Source: Rhizobium sp. (lineage in GTDB: Bacteria; Pseudomonadota; Alphaproteobacteria; Rhizobiales; Rhizobiaceae). Taken from it: a stretch of DNA of 64,000 nt. The stretch lies in the NCBI GenBank assembly GCA_028290545.1, contig JAQGJP010000077.1, positions 43,300-107,299 of the forward strand, given 5' to 3'. Below, in pieces: positions 8,379 to 20,166 of this stretch; positions within the stretch are counted from its first letter, which is position 1, and each line of letters starts with the position of its first letter. The notes under the pieces were generated by a model. It did not search any database and was not told where the DNA came from. It saw only the letters and a list, made by a program, of their open reading frames with translations. The position numbers were made by a program, and so were the translations under genes.

Positions 8379-8938
8379 TGCGGACCTCCCTTTCTCTTCT
8401 TCCGGTAATGCAGCCGCGCCTTGGCGCGATTGCCGCAGACGGTCATGTCGCACCAGTTGCGGCTGCGATTCTTGCTTCTGTCGACAAACAGCCACTCGCA
8501 ATTCGGACAGATCTTCAGCCGGTCAGGCTCGGGCTGAGAGATCAGCTTCAGCGCCGAACGGGCAGTGGCCAGATCCACCGGGCAGGGTGATGGCTCGTCG
8601 GGATAGCGCCGCAGCGTGGCGGCGATGGCTTCCAGAAGCGTTGCCAGCATCCCGGAGTCGTCCTTTCCGGTGCGCACGCGATGCCGAAAGAACGCATCAA
8701 TCGCCTCGCGCAGAGCAATGAAAAGACTCGCCATTTCCGAAGCAACCGGCGCAAGTTCGCCGAAATTATCCCGCTCGGCCGACAATGTCGCTGCAGCCCC
8801 GGCGAACGCATTGCGTTGCGCGGCAATCGCGAAACGATCGGTCCGTCGCTCGTCGTCGAAGCGCAGAATGACACTGTTGGCGACATCCAGCGCCAGCGAG
8901 CCTCCAGTGAAGCGATGATGAGTCCAGGAAAATGTCAT
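8375..8938 (-). CDS. CGNR zinc-finger / ABATE-domain regulator
   Basis: The 187-residue protein has the two-part layout of ABATE-CGNR proteins: an N-terminal helical domain starting FTGGSLALDVANSV, and a C-terminal zinc finger CPNCEWLFVDRSKNRSRNWC followed by the signature CGNRAKARLHYRKKR. The four cysteines and the basic tail fit DNA binding, and the family is thought to act in transcription. It is divergent from a LivH-type permease across only 47 bp, which contain a perfect inverted repeat, the likely operator. The start has no Shine-Dalgarno sequence; a TATAAT lies six bases upstream, pointing to a leaderless mRNA. Confidence 0.88.
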   Translation of the reverse strand: MTFSWTHHRFTGGSLALDVANSVILRFDDERRTDRFAIAAQRNAFAGAAATLSAERDNFGELAPVASEMASLFIALREAIDAFFRHRVRTGKDDSGMLATLLEAIAATLRRYPDEPSPCPVDLATARSALKLISQPEPDRLKICPNCEWLFVDRSKNRSRNWCDMTVCGNRAKARLHYRKKRKGGPQ

Positions 8939-8941
8939 GCT

Positions 8942-8983
8942 GAAATTATAACTGGTAAATCCTGTTTTGCCAGTTATAATTTC
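8942..8983. promoter_or_regulatory. Perfect 14-bp inverted repeat in a divergent, apparently leaderless promoter
   Basis: GAAATTATAACTGG (8942-8955) and CCAGTTATAATTTC (8970-8983) are exact reverse complements separated by 14 bases. Each arm contains TATAAT pointing outwards: at 8975-8980 on the plus strand, six bases minus one before the permease ATG (8986), and at 8945-8950 on the minus strand, six bases before the CGNR ATG (8938). Neither start has a ribosome binding site. It is the probable operator of the CGNR regulator. Confidence 0.75.
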
Positions 8984-8985
8984 CC

Positions 8986-9939
8986 ATGATCCCGGAAACC
9001 GATCTCGCCTATTTGCTTCAGCAACTTCTAAACGCCGCGCCCACGGCGGCGCTCTACGCTATGCTGGCCTTCGGCTATTCCCTGAGTTTCGGACTGACGA
9101 AGCGGGCGGATTTCACGCCCGGCGCGCTATTTGCCTTTGCGGGACAGATGTTCGTATTCTTCACGTCCTTCGGCTATGATCGGTTGTGGCTGGTCTATCC
9201 GGCGGCGCTTGCGCTGGGGGCGGTGGTGGCGTTCCTCTATACGCTGCTGGCCGCCTCGCTTGTCGGCTCCCGGGTCATCCGCCCGCTGTCATCGATTTCG
9301 CCGAATTCGGTGATCATCGCTTCGCTGGCGATCATGATCACGCTGATGGAACTGGTGCGGATCGCCGCCGATGCGCGCGACCTCTGGCTCTCGCCGTTCT
9401 TGAACGCGCGCCTGACCATCTGGAATGCCGTGGGCTTTCCGGTGGTCCTGACGCAGATCCAGGTCATCAATGCATCAACGATGGCCGCGATCGTGATTGC
9501 CGCATCGCTGTTTCTCGCGAGAAGCCATCTTGGACGGCAGTGGCGCGCCGTCTGCGACGACAGCGGTGCGGCACAGTTGCTGGGCGTGAATTCGGGGCGG
9601 GTACTGATCACGGCGTCGCTGGTTACCGCCGCCTTCTCGGCCGTCGCCGGCATCATGGCGACCGGTTATTACGGCTCGATGGATTTTGGCTCAGGACTGA
9701 TGTTCGGACTGAAAGTGGTGATGATCGCGGCGATCGGCGATCAGTCGTCACCGGCCAAATCGGCGCTGGGTGCGGCGATCTTCGGCATCGTCGAAACCCT
9801 CTGGGGCGCATATATGGCCTATCTCTGGCGCGATCTGGCGATGTTCTCGCTGCTGGTGATCCTTGCCGTGCTGCTGCGGCGGGAAAAAGGGTTTAATCCC
9901 ACCGTTTCCTTGCTTGGTCATCGGCGTCCTTGGCGCTGA
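8986..9939 (+). CDS. LivH-type ABC transporter permease (orphan)
   Basis: The 317-residue protein has about eight hydrophobic segments and a typical LivH start (LLQQLLNAAPTAALYAMLAFGYSLSFG). It also has the permease loop seen in branched-chain amino-acid transporters (RAVCDDSGAAQLLGVNSGRV). No LivM, LivF, LivG or binding-protein gene is adjacent, so partners must be elsewhere. The substrate could be an amino acid, urea or an amide. The ATG lacks a ribosome binding site and follows a TATAAT by five bases, suggesting leaderless translation. The 3' end overlaps the convergent moaE by 47 bp. Confidence 0.85.
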   Translation: MIPETDLAYLLQQLLNAAPTAALYAMLAFGYSLSFGLTKRADFTPGALFAFAGQMFVFFTSFGYDRLWLVYPAALALGAVVAFLYTLLAASLVGSRVIRPLSSISPNSVIIASLAIMITLMELVRIAADARDLWLSPFLNARLTIWNAVGFPVVLTQIQVINASTMAAIVIAASLFLARSHLGRQWRAVCDDSGAAQLLGVNSGRVLITASLVTAAFSAVAGIMATGYYGSMDFGSGLMFGLKVVMIAAIGDQSSPAKSALGAAIFGIVETLWGAYMAYLWRDLAMFSLLVILAVLLRREKGFNPTVSLLGHRRPWR

Positions 9940-10357
9940 CCCAGCCGCCCTGGCTGCCGTCAGCGAAATGTTCCTTCTTCCAGAAGGGCGCCGAGGTCTT
10001 GAGAAAATCCATCACGAAACTGGCGGCATCGAAGGCCGCCTGCCGATGGCTGGATGCGGCGATGACCAGCACGATATTGGCGCCCGGTGCGATCTTGCCG
10101 TGGCGGTGGATCGCGGTCAGCCCCTTGAGCGGCCAGCGCTCGATGGCGAGTTGGCAGACCCGCGACATTTCGGCTTCCGCCATGCCGGGGTAATGTTCGA
10201 GTTCGAGCGCCGAGAGCATGCCGCCCTCGTCGCGGCAGAGACCGATGAAACTCACCACCGCGCCGATGTCGCGCCGGCCGTCGGTCAAGAGAGCGGTCTC
10301 GGCGGTAACATCGAAATCGTCCGCCTGCACCCCGACGCGCGGCACGACCGGGGCCAT
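9893..10357 (-). CDS. moaE: Molybdopterin synthase catalytic subunit MoaE
   Basis: The 154-residue protein is of MoaE length and shows VSFIGLCRDEGG at the dimer region, the IHRHGKIAPGANIVLV strand, SSHRQAAFDA, and KTSAPFWKKEHF with the active-site lysines. With MoaD it inserts sulfur into precursor Z to make molybdopterin. It follows moaD by one base in the same direction, after pgsA. A molybdopterin oxidoreductase that would use the cofactor lies at 30336-32450. The stop lies inside the convergent permease gene. Confidence 0.96.
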   Translation of the reverse strand: MAPVVPRVGVQADDFDVTAETALLTDGRRDIGAVVSFIGLCRDEGGMLSALELEHYPGMAEAEMSRVCQLAIERWPLKGLTAIHRHGKIAPGANIVLVIAASSHRQAAFDAASFVMDFLKTSAPFWKKEHFADGSQGGWVSAKDADDQARKRWD

Positions 10358-10358
10358 G

Positions 10359-10616
10359 TCAGCCTCCGGTCATCGGCGGGAAAATGCCGATCTCGCGGGC
10401 TCCGGCAATCGGCTCGTCATATTCGGCATGTTCCTGGTTGATCGCCACCCGGATCACGCGATCATGCTCCAGCGCCATCTGATATTCTTCGCCGAGGCCC
10501 TTGAGATGATTCAGGAGATCTCCGACGTTGCGAACGCTATCGGGCAATTCGAGCGTCTCGCCCGGCTTGCCGATCCGCTCGCGCACCCAGGCGAAATAAA
10601 CCAGATCGACTTTCAT
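10359..10616 (-). CDS. moaD: Molybdopterin synthase sulfur carrier MoaD
   Basis: The 85-residue ubiquitin-fold protein starts VDLVYFAWVRERIGKPGETLEL and ends in the required Gly-Gly (FPPMTGG), where the thiocarboxylate is formed. It delivers sulfur to MoaE. It overlaps the end of pgsA by four bases and is followed directly by moaE, so pgsA-moaD-moaE is one transcription unit. Confidence 0.96.
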   Translation of the reverse strand: MKVDLVYFAWVRERIGKPGETLELPDSVRNVGDLLNHLKGLGEEYQMALEHDRVIRVAINQEHAEYDEPIAGAREIGIFPPMTGG

Positions 10617-11209
10617 TCCTCTTCGTCCACGATGTGTTTGAGACCGGCGCGGAAATAGTCATAGCCGGTGTAGATGGTCAGCAATGCCGCGACCCAGAGC
10701 AGCGTCCTGCCGATCTCGATCGTGTATGGCAGCACCTTCTCGCCGGCGGGACCCGCCAGCAGAAAGCCCAGCGCCAGCATCTGCACGGTGGTCTTCCACT
10801 TGGCGATCTGCGTCACCGGCACCGAGACCCTGAGTTCGGCAAGATATTCGCGCAGGCCCGATACCAGGATTTCCCGGCAGAGAATGATGATCGCCGCCCA
10901 GAGCGACCAGCCGGCAATCGTCTGTTCGGTATCAGCCGCCATCAGCAGCAGGCACACGGAAATCAAAAGCTTGTCGGCGATCGGATCGAGCATCCTGCCG
11001 ATATTGGACGTTTGGTTCCAGATGCGAGCGAGATAGCCATCGAGGAAATCGGTGATCGAGGCGAGTGCGAATAGGCCCAGCGCCGTCCAGCGCGCGAAAT
11101 CCGTGCTCTGCAGCGTGCCCTCGGCGAAGAAGCAGAGGACGATCAATGGAACGGCGATGATCCGGCCGTAGGTCAGCATATTGGGAATGTTGTATGCGCG
11201 TTTTGCCAT
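10613..11209 (-). CDS. pgsA: CDP-diacylglycerol-glycerol-3-phosphate 3-phosphatidyltransferase
   Basis: The 198-residue membrane protein has four hydrophobic segments and the CDP-alcohol phosphotransferase signature D-G-x2-A-R-x8-G-x3-D-x3-D (in DFLDGYLARIW through MLDPIADK). It makes phosphatidylglycerol phosphate in the inner membrane, the first step toward phosphatidylglycerol and cardiolipin. It starts an operon with moaD and moaE. In other rhizobia uvrC usually lies immediately upstream; here uvrC is about 11 kb away. Confidence 0.96.
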   Translation of the reverse strand: MAKRAYNIPNMLTYGRIIAVPLIVLCFFAEGTLQSTDFARWTALGLFALASITDFLDGYLARIWNQTSNIGRMLDPIADKLLISVCLLLMAADTEQTIAGWSLWAAIIILCREILVSGLREYLAELRVSVPVTQIAKWKTTVQMLALGFLLAGPAGEKVLPYTIEIGRTLLWVAALLTIYTGYDYFRAGLKHIVDEEE

Positions 11210-11546
11210 GGGATCTGTCTTAGACTCGGAATGATGCCAGATGATGGCGTCAGGGGATAAAGGTCAAGCCCGCAAGGGCGCGCTGTCGTTCCCGCCGAAA
11301 ATAGGCAGCCACGTTTCGGCTTTCAAATCTATTCGCCCGAAATTCGAAAATATTTCGAAAGTGTTACCGGGGAAGCATCATCGTCCGGCTTCAGGGGTGA
11401 TTTTACCCTCGGCGATGGGAGGCCACGAGAAATAGCTGCGCCTCGCGCAACAAGCAGCGCCGGATATTAGGGCTCCGGCAACAAGTTTCGTTTAGAATCA
11501 CACTCTGAAGCCGCACAAGCACCGGCGCAGCGATAAAGGGTTGAAA
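11210..11546. other. Gene-free stretch between pgsA and an outer-membrane protein gene
   Basis: No ORF here has coding character or a ribosome binding site. It must hold the divergent promoters of pgsA and the outer-membrane protein gene. The only marked structure is a 17-bp palindrome at 11343-11359. Confidence 0.6.
11343..11359. promoter_or_regulatory. 17-bp AT-rich palindrome, possible operator
   Basis: TTCGAAAATATTTCGAA consists of perfect 7-bp arms around a 3-base centre. It lies in the divergent region between pgsA and the outer-membrane protein gene. The binding protein is unknown. Confidence 0.35.
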
Positions 11547-12203
11547 ATGAAGCGCGCAATCGCCGGTCTGGCAATGATGTTCTCGGCATTTGCCTGTCCC
11601 GCATTGGCCGAGGACACGCTGTCTTTCGAGTCATTCACCCTGACCCCGAATGTCGGTACGCTCGGTCCGGGCATCGAGGGCGGATGGCGTCTGAACGAGA
11701 ACTGGGGGGCGCGTGCCGGGATCAACGGCTTTGCCACCAAGTTCACCTATCACGACAAGGACTCCGACCTCGTCAACAAGCTGATGCTGCTGAATGCCGG
11801 CGTCACCGCTGATTATTACCCGTTCCAGGGAAACTTCAGGCTGTCGGGAGGGGTCAGGGCGTCTGCCAACAAGATCACCGGCAAGGTGCTCAATCTGAGA
11901 AAGCACTCCAGGCATGTCAGCGTCATCATCGCCGATCCACTGACGAACTATACTCTCCGTCAAAACACGATTCAGCCCTATATCGGTACCGGCTACCAAC
12001 TCGAGATCAAGGAACGCGTGTCGCTCAACCTCGATTTCGGCATGCTCTATGCCGGCGCACCGGATCTCAGCGTCCATTCGCGCGCCGAGCGCTACGGTTT
12101 TACGCCCCGCCAGATCAACAGGGAAATTGACAAGGCGCGCAATCGCCTCGCACCGTTCCAAGTCTATCCCGTGGTTCAATTGGGCTTCAACATCAAGTTC
12201 TAG
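11547..12203 (+). CDS. Outer-membrane beta-barrel protein of unknown function
   Basis: The 218-residue protein has a signal peptide (MKRAIAGLAMMFSAFACPALA, cleavage before EDT). It then has alternating beta-strand segments and a C-terminal strand ending in Phe (VVQLGFNIKF), the signal for outer-membrane assembly. It resembles small OmpW/OprF-like eight-strand barrels, but no named family is certain. The ATG at 11547 has AAAGGG upstream; a TTG at 11541 is in frame but less likely. Confidence 0.75.
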   Translation: MKRAIAGLAMMFSAFACPALAEDTLSFESFTLTPNVGTLGPGIEGGWRLNENWGARAGINGFATKFTYHDKDSDLVNKLMLLNAGVTADYYPFQGNFRLSGGVRASANKITGKVLNLRKHSRHVSVIIADPLTNYTLRQNTIQPYIGTGYQLEIKERVSLNLDFGMLYAGAPDLSVHSRAERYGFTPRQINREIDKARNRLAPFQVYPVVQLGFNIKF

Positions 12204-12534
12204 TCCGGTGCAAGGCTCCAGCCGGCGATCCCGCCCACGCTGCCAATCCGCCAGTTCCGCGACGTAACGAATTCGGGTATTGGCATCGCTGATGCCGCCG
12301 GGCTGGCAACGCCGCCGTCCGGCCCGATCGTCGATTCCCGTATCCGGGCCCACGGCCATGACAGGGCCTGCAAGAGCAACTCCATCCCCCTGCCGTTTGT
12401 TATCTTTCCACCGTTCTCGTTATGAGCGCGCGCTGGAATTCGATCAACGATTTTTTAACCTTGTCATCGGGGATATCGTTGACAAAAGAACATTTACAGA
12501 ACATAAAAGAAACATAACGGAACTGGAGGCAAAA
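12204..12534. other. Gene-free stretch upstream of a 28-residue ORF
   Basis: No supported gene is seen. The last 150 bases become AT-rich and probably contain the promoter of the small ORF at 12535. An open frame covering 12280-12621 exists, but only its last 29 codons have a ribosome binding site. Confidence 0.5.
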
Positions 12535-12621
12535 ATGACCGATTTTCTTCGTGACATGGCAGCATTCACCTCAGTCGTCATGTTCGTGGCGAGTTTCGCC
12601 GTCGTGGTGATGTCGCTCTAA
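12535..12621 (+). CDS. 28-residue putative membrane peptide
   Basis: An ATG at 12535 is preceded by a textbook GGAGG nine bases upstream. It opens a 28-codon frame starting MTDFLRDMAAFTSVV and ending AVVVMSL. Residues 10-28 form one hydrophobic helix, preceded by two acidic residues and one Arg, so a single-pass inner-membrane peptide is likely. Such peptides are easily missed by gene callers. Function unknown. It lies alone between an outer-membrane protein gene and dnaE. Confidence 0.55.
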   Translation: MTDFLRDMAAFTSVVMFVASFAVVVMSL

Positions 12622-12715
12622 CCTGTGGGGCAATCGCCCGGGCGCGCCGCAGTGGGTGGCGCAACGCCGCCGCGACCGCTAGAGTGACCGCTCATGGATT
12701 CCCACATGGTGCGGC

Positions 12716-16207
<3,492 letters not shown>

Positions 16208-16291
16208 GCCGCCGAGCGTTGCGATGCTTTGAATCCGGTTCAATCGGCTCTTTGACGATGCCGGGAGTCATGCTCAAGAGTGCGGGAGGGC

Positions 16292-17536
16292 TCAGCCCTC
16301 CTGCTTCGGTGACTTCCTGGTCACAGTGATGAAATCCGTACCGAGGCCTGTTTCATGCTCGGTGCCGATATCGGTGATGGTGATCGATGAACCATTGCCG
16401 AGAATGGTCTCTATCCGCTCGCGAATGTCGTTGGGGATGCTCGCCCGGGCGAATGCCTGTTCGGCAGCGTCAACGGCAAGCGCGTCCGGCGTGCTGGTGA
16501 TGCCGAGCCGCTTTGCGGCCAGGTCGTTGATATAGTTGTCGAGCGTCACGCCGAACCAGTCGACGCTGTTCTGCGCGGCATTCACATGCACCGCCTGAAT
16601 GAAATGCGTGCCGAGCGCGATTTCAGGATTGGAGATCTCGATCGGCGCGTCGAACAGCGGCTTGAAGTTGCGGCGGACATAGATCCAGCCCGTCGGCAGC
16701 GTGCGGTTCATCACCTTGTAGACCGAGCGCTGGAACGCGGCGGTCATCTCGCCTGTCGGCTTCTGGCCGTGGATCTCCTGATAGGTCTTGATCGCGGCGC
16801 GCATTTTGGATCCGAGGATGCCGTCGTGGTCGCCGACGTCATAGCCGAGTTGCGTCAGCATATGCTGGATGGTCAGCGCACGGTCCTTGTCGGAAGCGCG
16901 CGTGATCAGGATCTTGACCGGTGCTTCATCCTTTGGGACCGCGGCGATCGCCGTGGCGCCCAGCTTCGGCAACGTTTCGTTCATCGCCACTTCGACGCTG
17001 GTGGTCGAGACGATCGTCGGGCGAAGTTCGGCGTCGCTCATCAGATCCGGCGAAGGCTTGGGGTAGCGCGGTTTGAAAAGATCAGCTGCTGTCATCGCGT
17101 GCGGTGCCACTTCCCGGTCGGAAATCACCACATGGAAGCCGCGCCTGGTCATGCCCCAAAGAGTCCTGGCAAATTTTGCCGGCATGCGAACGCAGCCATG
17201 CGACGCGGGATAGCGCGGCACGTGAGCCGATTCATGCAGGGCGACGCCCGACCAGGTGATGCGCTGCATCCATGGCATCGGCGCCGAGTCATAAAGGTTG
17301 GAGAAGTGCGTCTTCCGCTTCTCGAGGATGGAAAAGATCCCCGACGGCGTCGTGTGCCCGGCCTTGCCGGTGGAAATATTGCTGGTAATCACCACCTGAT
17401 CGCCGTCATAGACGACCAGGGACTGCGTGTCTTTCGACACGAATATCTGCAGCGGCCCGGTCTCTTCAGCCAGTGCGGTTGTGCCAAAAAGAACAGACGT
17501 CGCCAGTGCGATGCTGAAAGTCAGTCGTGTAAGCAT
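16292..17536 (-). CDS. L,D-transpeptidase with peptidoglycan-binding domain
   Basis: The 414-residue protein has a signal peptide (residues 1-23, ending TALA). The YkuD catalytic domain follows, with HESAHVPRYPASHGCVRMP carrying the catalytic Cys, Ser, His and Arg set. A PG_binding_1 helical domain lies around residues 215-265 (LTIQHMLTQLGYDVGDHDG). About 130 C-terminal residues have no recognised domain. It probably makes 3-3 crosslinks in peptidoglycan or attaches proteins to it; L,D-transpeptidases are abundant in polar-growing Rhizobiales. It is convergent with dnaE. Confidence 0.92.
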   Translation of the reverse strand: MLTRLTFSIALATSVLFGTTALAEETGPLQIFVSKDTQSLVVYDGDQVVITSNISTGKAGHTTPSGIFSILEKRKTHFSNLYDSAPMPWMQRITWSGVALHESAHVPRYPASHGCVRMPAKFARTLWGMTRRGFHVVISDREVAPHAMTAADLFKPRYPKPSPDLMSDAELRPTIVSTTSVEVAMNETLPKLGATAIAAVPKDEAPVKILITRASDKDRALTIQHMLTQLGYDVGDHDGILGSKMRAAIKTYQEIHGQKPTGEMTAAFQRSVYKVMNRTLPTGWIYVRRNFKPLFDAPIEISNPEIALGTHFIQAVHVNAAQNSVDWFGVTLDNYINDLAAKRLGITSTPDALAVDAAEQAFARASIPNDIRERIETILGNGSSITITDIGTEHETGLGTDFITVTRKSPKQEG

Positions 17537-17672
17537 GATCGTGTCCCACGCAATACTGTTGCCCCAGAGATTAGGATTCAGAATTTAATGAATCTTTGCA
17601 AAGGGGTAAGTTACCGGGGGAACGCTCACATGACTAACATCACGGTTAATTTACAGTAAACGCGGCTTTGCT

Positions 17673-18983
17673 TCAGCTCGACTCCGTGGACGGCGCGTGT
17701 CCGCGCCTGCCACGCCCGAAAGTGTAGCCCGTCTCTATGCTCTTGGCTCCGAATTTGTCGCGCAGCGCGTCCATCGCCAGTTCGGCGGCGGCGCGCTTGC
17801 CAGCGTCACGGTCGATCAGGTCAGGCGGATCGGCGCGTGCCGAATCAGACAGATCGGTAACGCCGATTCCCAGCAGCCGGTATCGGGTGCCGTCGATTTC
17901 CCTTTCGAGCAGCGACACCCCTTCGCGAAATATCCGGTCGGCAAGCTGCGACGGCGCCTCCAGCCGGCGATTGCGGGTCCGGAGCTTGAAGTCCTTCGAT
18001 TTCAGCTTGAGCACCACGGTGTGACCGGCGATCGCTGCCTTCTTCAGCCGGTGCGAAACCTGTTCCGACAGCGCCCTGAGCGGCGAGACCAGATCCTCCA
18101 TCCGCGAGTAGTCCTCGAAAAATGTCGTTTCGGCCGAGACGCTCTTGGCCTCGTCGTTGAGATGCACCTTGCGGTCATCCATCCCGCGCGAAAGGCTGAA
18201 TAGTCTCTTGCCCATCACGCCGTAGCGGCGCATCAGGTCGCCTTCCTCCATCGTCTGCAACTGGCCGATCTCGGTAATGCCATCCTGGGCGAGAGAGGCG
18301 GCGAAAGCCTTGCCGACGCCCCAGATCAACGTCACCGGCTTGGTTTTCAGGAACTCGACGGCCTCTGCCTCGCCGATCACCGAAAAGCCGCGCGGCTTGT
18401 TCATGTCGGAGGCGACCTTCGCAAGGAACTTGCAGTAGGACAGTCCGGCCGAGACGGTGATGCCGACCTCGCGTTCGACCTTGATGGCAAACCGCGCCAG
18501 CGTCCGTGCGGCAGGGTCGTGATGAAGCCGCTCGGTGCCGGAAAGATCGAGGAAGGCCTCGTCGATCGATAACGGCTGCACCAGCGGGGTCAGGTCCTGC
18601 ATCATCTTGCGGACTTCGCGGCCGACACGCGCATATTTCTCCATGTCCGGCTTGATGACCACCGCGTCGGGACAGGCCTCCAGCGCCTTGAACATCGGCA
18701 TGGCGCTGCGGACACCGCGAATGCGCGCGATATAGCAGCAGGTGGAGACGACGCCGCGCTTGCCGCCGCCGATGATCACCGGTTTGTCGGCAAGCTCCGG
18801 ATTGTCGCGCTTCTCGACCGACGCGTAGAACGCGTCGCAATCGATATGGGCAACGGTGAGGTCGTTGAGCTCCGGATGCCGCAGCAGGCGCGGGCTGCCG
18901 CAGGCCCGGCAGCGGCGAAGTGTTCCGGACGCCAATGTCAGGCAATCACGGCAAAAGCCCGGAGCACTCAGTATTTCCGTCAT
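17673..18983 (-). CDS. dinB: DNA polymerase IV with N-terminal zinc-ribbon-like segment
   Basis: The 436-residue Y-family polymerase has the catalytic carboxylates in [15 protein letters not shown] and [13 protein letters not shown], the steric-gate area FYASVE, and a little-finger domain to about residue 400. It bypasses damaged bases and is error-prone. Before the polymerase core lie about 40 extra residues with two CxxC pairs (FCRDC and CRACG), a zinc-ribbon-like extension absent from E. coli DinB but seen in some rhizobial homologs. The catalytic motifs are intact, so it should be active, unlike ImuB. Confidence 0.94.
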   Translation of the reverse strand: MTEILSAPGFCRDCLTLASGTLRRCRACGSPRLLRHPELNDLTVAHIDCDAFYASVEKRDNPELADKPVIIGGGKRGVVSTCCYIARIRGVRSAMPMFKALEACPDAVVIKPDMEKYARVGREVRKMMQDLTPLVQPLSIDEAFLDLSGTERLHHDPAARTLARFAIKVEREVGITVSAGLSYCKFLAKVASDMNKPRGFSVIGEAEAVEFLKTKPVTLIWGVGKAFAASLAQDGITEIGQLQTMEEGDLMRRYGVMGKRLFSLSRGMDDRKVHLNDEAKSVSAETTFFEDYSRMEDLVSPLRALSEQVSHRLKKAAIAGHTVVLKLKSKDFKLRTRNRRLEAPSQLADRIFREGVSLLEREIDGTRYRLLGIGVTDLSDSARADPPDLIDRDAGKRAAAELAMDALRDKFGAKSIETGYTFGRGRRGHAPSTESS

Positions 18984-19089
18984 GCCCTCGTCCGGAACAA
19001 AGATTGAACATCCAGACGATACGCTGAATCATATTGCCACTCAAGGGCGGCAAGACGCATTGTTGCGCAAAACTGGCAGCATGGAGACC

Positions 19090-19731
19090 TCAGGCATGTG
19101 CCTTGAAATGCGCCCGTATCAGCGCGCCGGCATGATCCCAGTCGCGGGCCTTCACCACCCGTTCGCCGGGATCGGGAGCCAGGGCGCGGAAGACGTCATT
19201 GGCCATCAGGTTGATCAGCAGGCAACCGGGCGCATGGGTGCGGACGGAGTGCAGATTTGTGTGGATGTCGTCGATGAACACCGCCGGCACGCCCCGTTCG
19301 CCGATCAGCCTTGCGGCCACCGGCCCCTTGGCATCTTCGGTCGCGATCATCGGAAAGTGAAATTCATGCAGATCGAGCAGTGCTCTCCGGACAATCTCGT
19401 GCCGGGGCGGCATGGCGGTCAGGAAGACGATGTCGGCATCGTCCTTGAAACCGTCGAGCACGATCCTGGCGTTCCTGGCCGGCTTCTGCCACTGGTCCTG
19501 CACAGCGAAGAAGGCCTCCTGGAATTTTGCGCATTCTTCCTTTGTCGCGCAGACATTGTCGGCGATGCGGCGGATATTGCCGGTGAGCTTGAAGGAATCC
19601 GGATGCAGCCGATATTCGATCGATGCCAGATAGGCCTGGAACGGATCGAGGAACTCCATCACCACTTCGTCGATGTCGCAAATGATCAGCGGCCTGCACG
19701 ATTGCCCGAGGGCAGCCAGAATATCATTCAT
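19090..19731 (-). CDS. HAD-like hydrolase family protein
   Basis: The 213-residue protein has ICDIDEVVMEF near its start, which fits HAD motif I (DxD), then VFLTAMPPRHE as motif II (T) and AVFIDDIHTNLHSV as motif IV. Motif III Lys is probably in TEDAKGPVAARL. The active Asp suggests a phosphatase acting on an unknown substrate. The ATG at 19731 overlaps the stop of the DUF3572 gene as ATGA, so the two are co-translated. Proteins of this type are conserved beside DUF3572 and divK in rhizobia (from general knowledge, not checked). Confidence 0.8.
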   Translation of the reverse strand: MNDILAALGQSCRPLIICDIDEVVMEFLDPFQAYLASIEYRLHPDSFKLTGNIRRIADNVCATKEECAKFQEAFFAVQDQWQKPARNARIVLDGFKDDADIVFLTAMPPRHEIVRRALLDLHEFHFPMIATEDAKGPVAARLIGERGVPAVFIDDIHTNLHSVRTHAPGCLLINLMANDVFRALAPDPGERVVKARDWDHAGALIRAHFKAHA

Positions 19732-20039
19732 AGCCACATGCTTTCGTTCGGGCCGGTGAGATGGTGGTGGCAGGCCTGGACCCACTCGACCTTTACATCG
19801 TTGTCCTGGCAGAATTGCAGCAGCGTCGGTTCGTGGCTCATCAGGAACCCGGTCAATCCACCGTAAAATCCCGGCTCGCCGATCATGTGCCTGATGGCGC
19901 CTGGTTCGATGCCCGAGATCGCCAGAAACCGGCTCATCAGGGACGGTTCGGCAGACAACCAGCTGAGGATTTTGATCGCCAGTTCTTCTGTGCTCTCCGC
20001 GGTCGGGCGCTCAATCTTGGTAATGCCAGGGTTTTTCAT
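19728..20039 (-). CDS. DUF3572 family protein
   Basis: The 103-residue soluble protein has the DUF3572 pattern: ELAIKILSWLSAEPSLMSRFLAISG, then a middle block ending FYGGLTGFLMSHEPTLLQFC. The family is restricted to alphaproteobacteria and has no known function. It is the first gene of a coupled pair with the HAD-like gene and is divergent from divK across 127 bp. Confidence 0.88.
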   Translation of the reverse strand: MKNPGITKIERPTAESTEELAIKILSWLSAEPSLMSRFLAISGIEPGAIRHMIGEPGFYGGLTGFLMSHEPTLLQFCQDNDVKVEWVQACHHHLTGPNESMWL

Positions 20040-20110
20040 GATCGGATTATGTCTTTTCTTAACTTAATCGGCATAACGTCGGGAAAACGGATGATGAAGA
20101 ATCTGCGTGC

Positions 20111-20126
20111 ACACCTATATAGGTGT
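20111..20126. promoter_or_regulatory. Perfect 16-bp palindrome upstream of divK
   Basis: ACACCTATATAGGTGT is fully self-complementary and lies 40 bases before the divK start, in the divergent region shared with the DUF3572 gene. It could be an operator, or contain a -10 element (TATATA). It does not match the CtrA consensus TTAA-N7-TTAA. Confidence 0.5.
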
Positions 20127-20166
20127 TATTGATCGAGCACGCAAAATCAGGGTTCAGCGAGGCGCC

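Noticed and set aside
16285..16301. GGAGGGC-TCA-GCCCTCC hairpin at the end of the L,D-transpeptidase gene
   Set aside because: A good stem, but the loop has only three bases, there is no T run, and it overlaps coding sequence, so it was not listed as a terminator.
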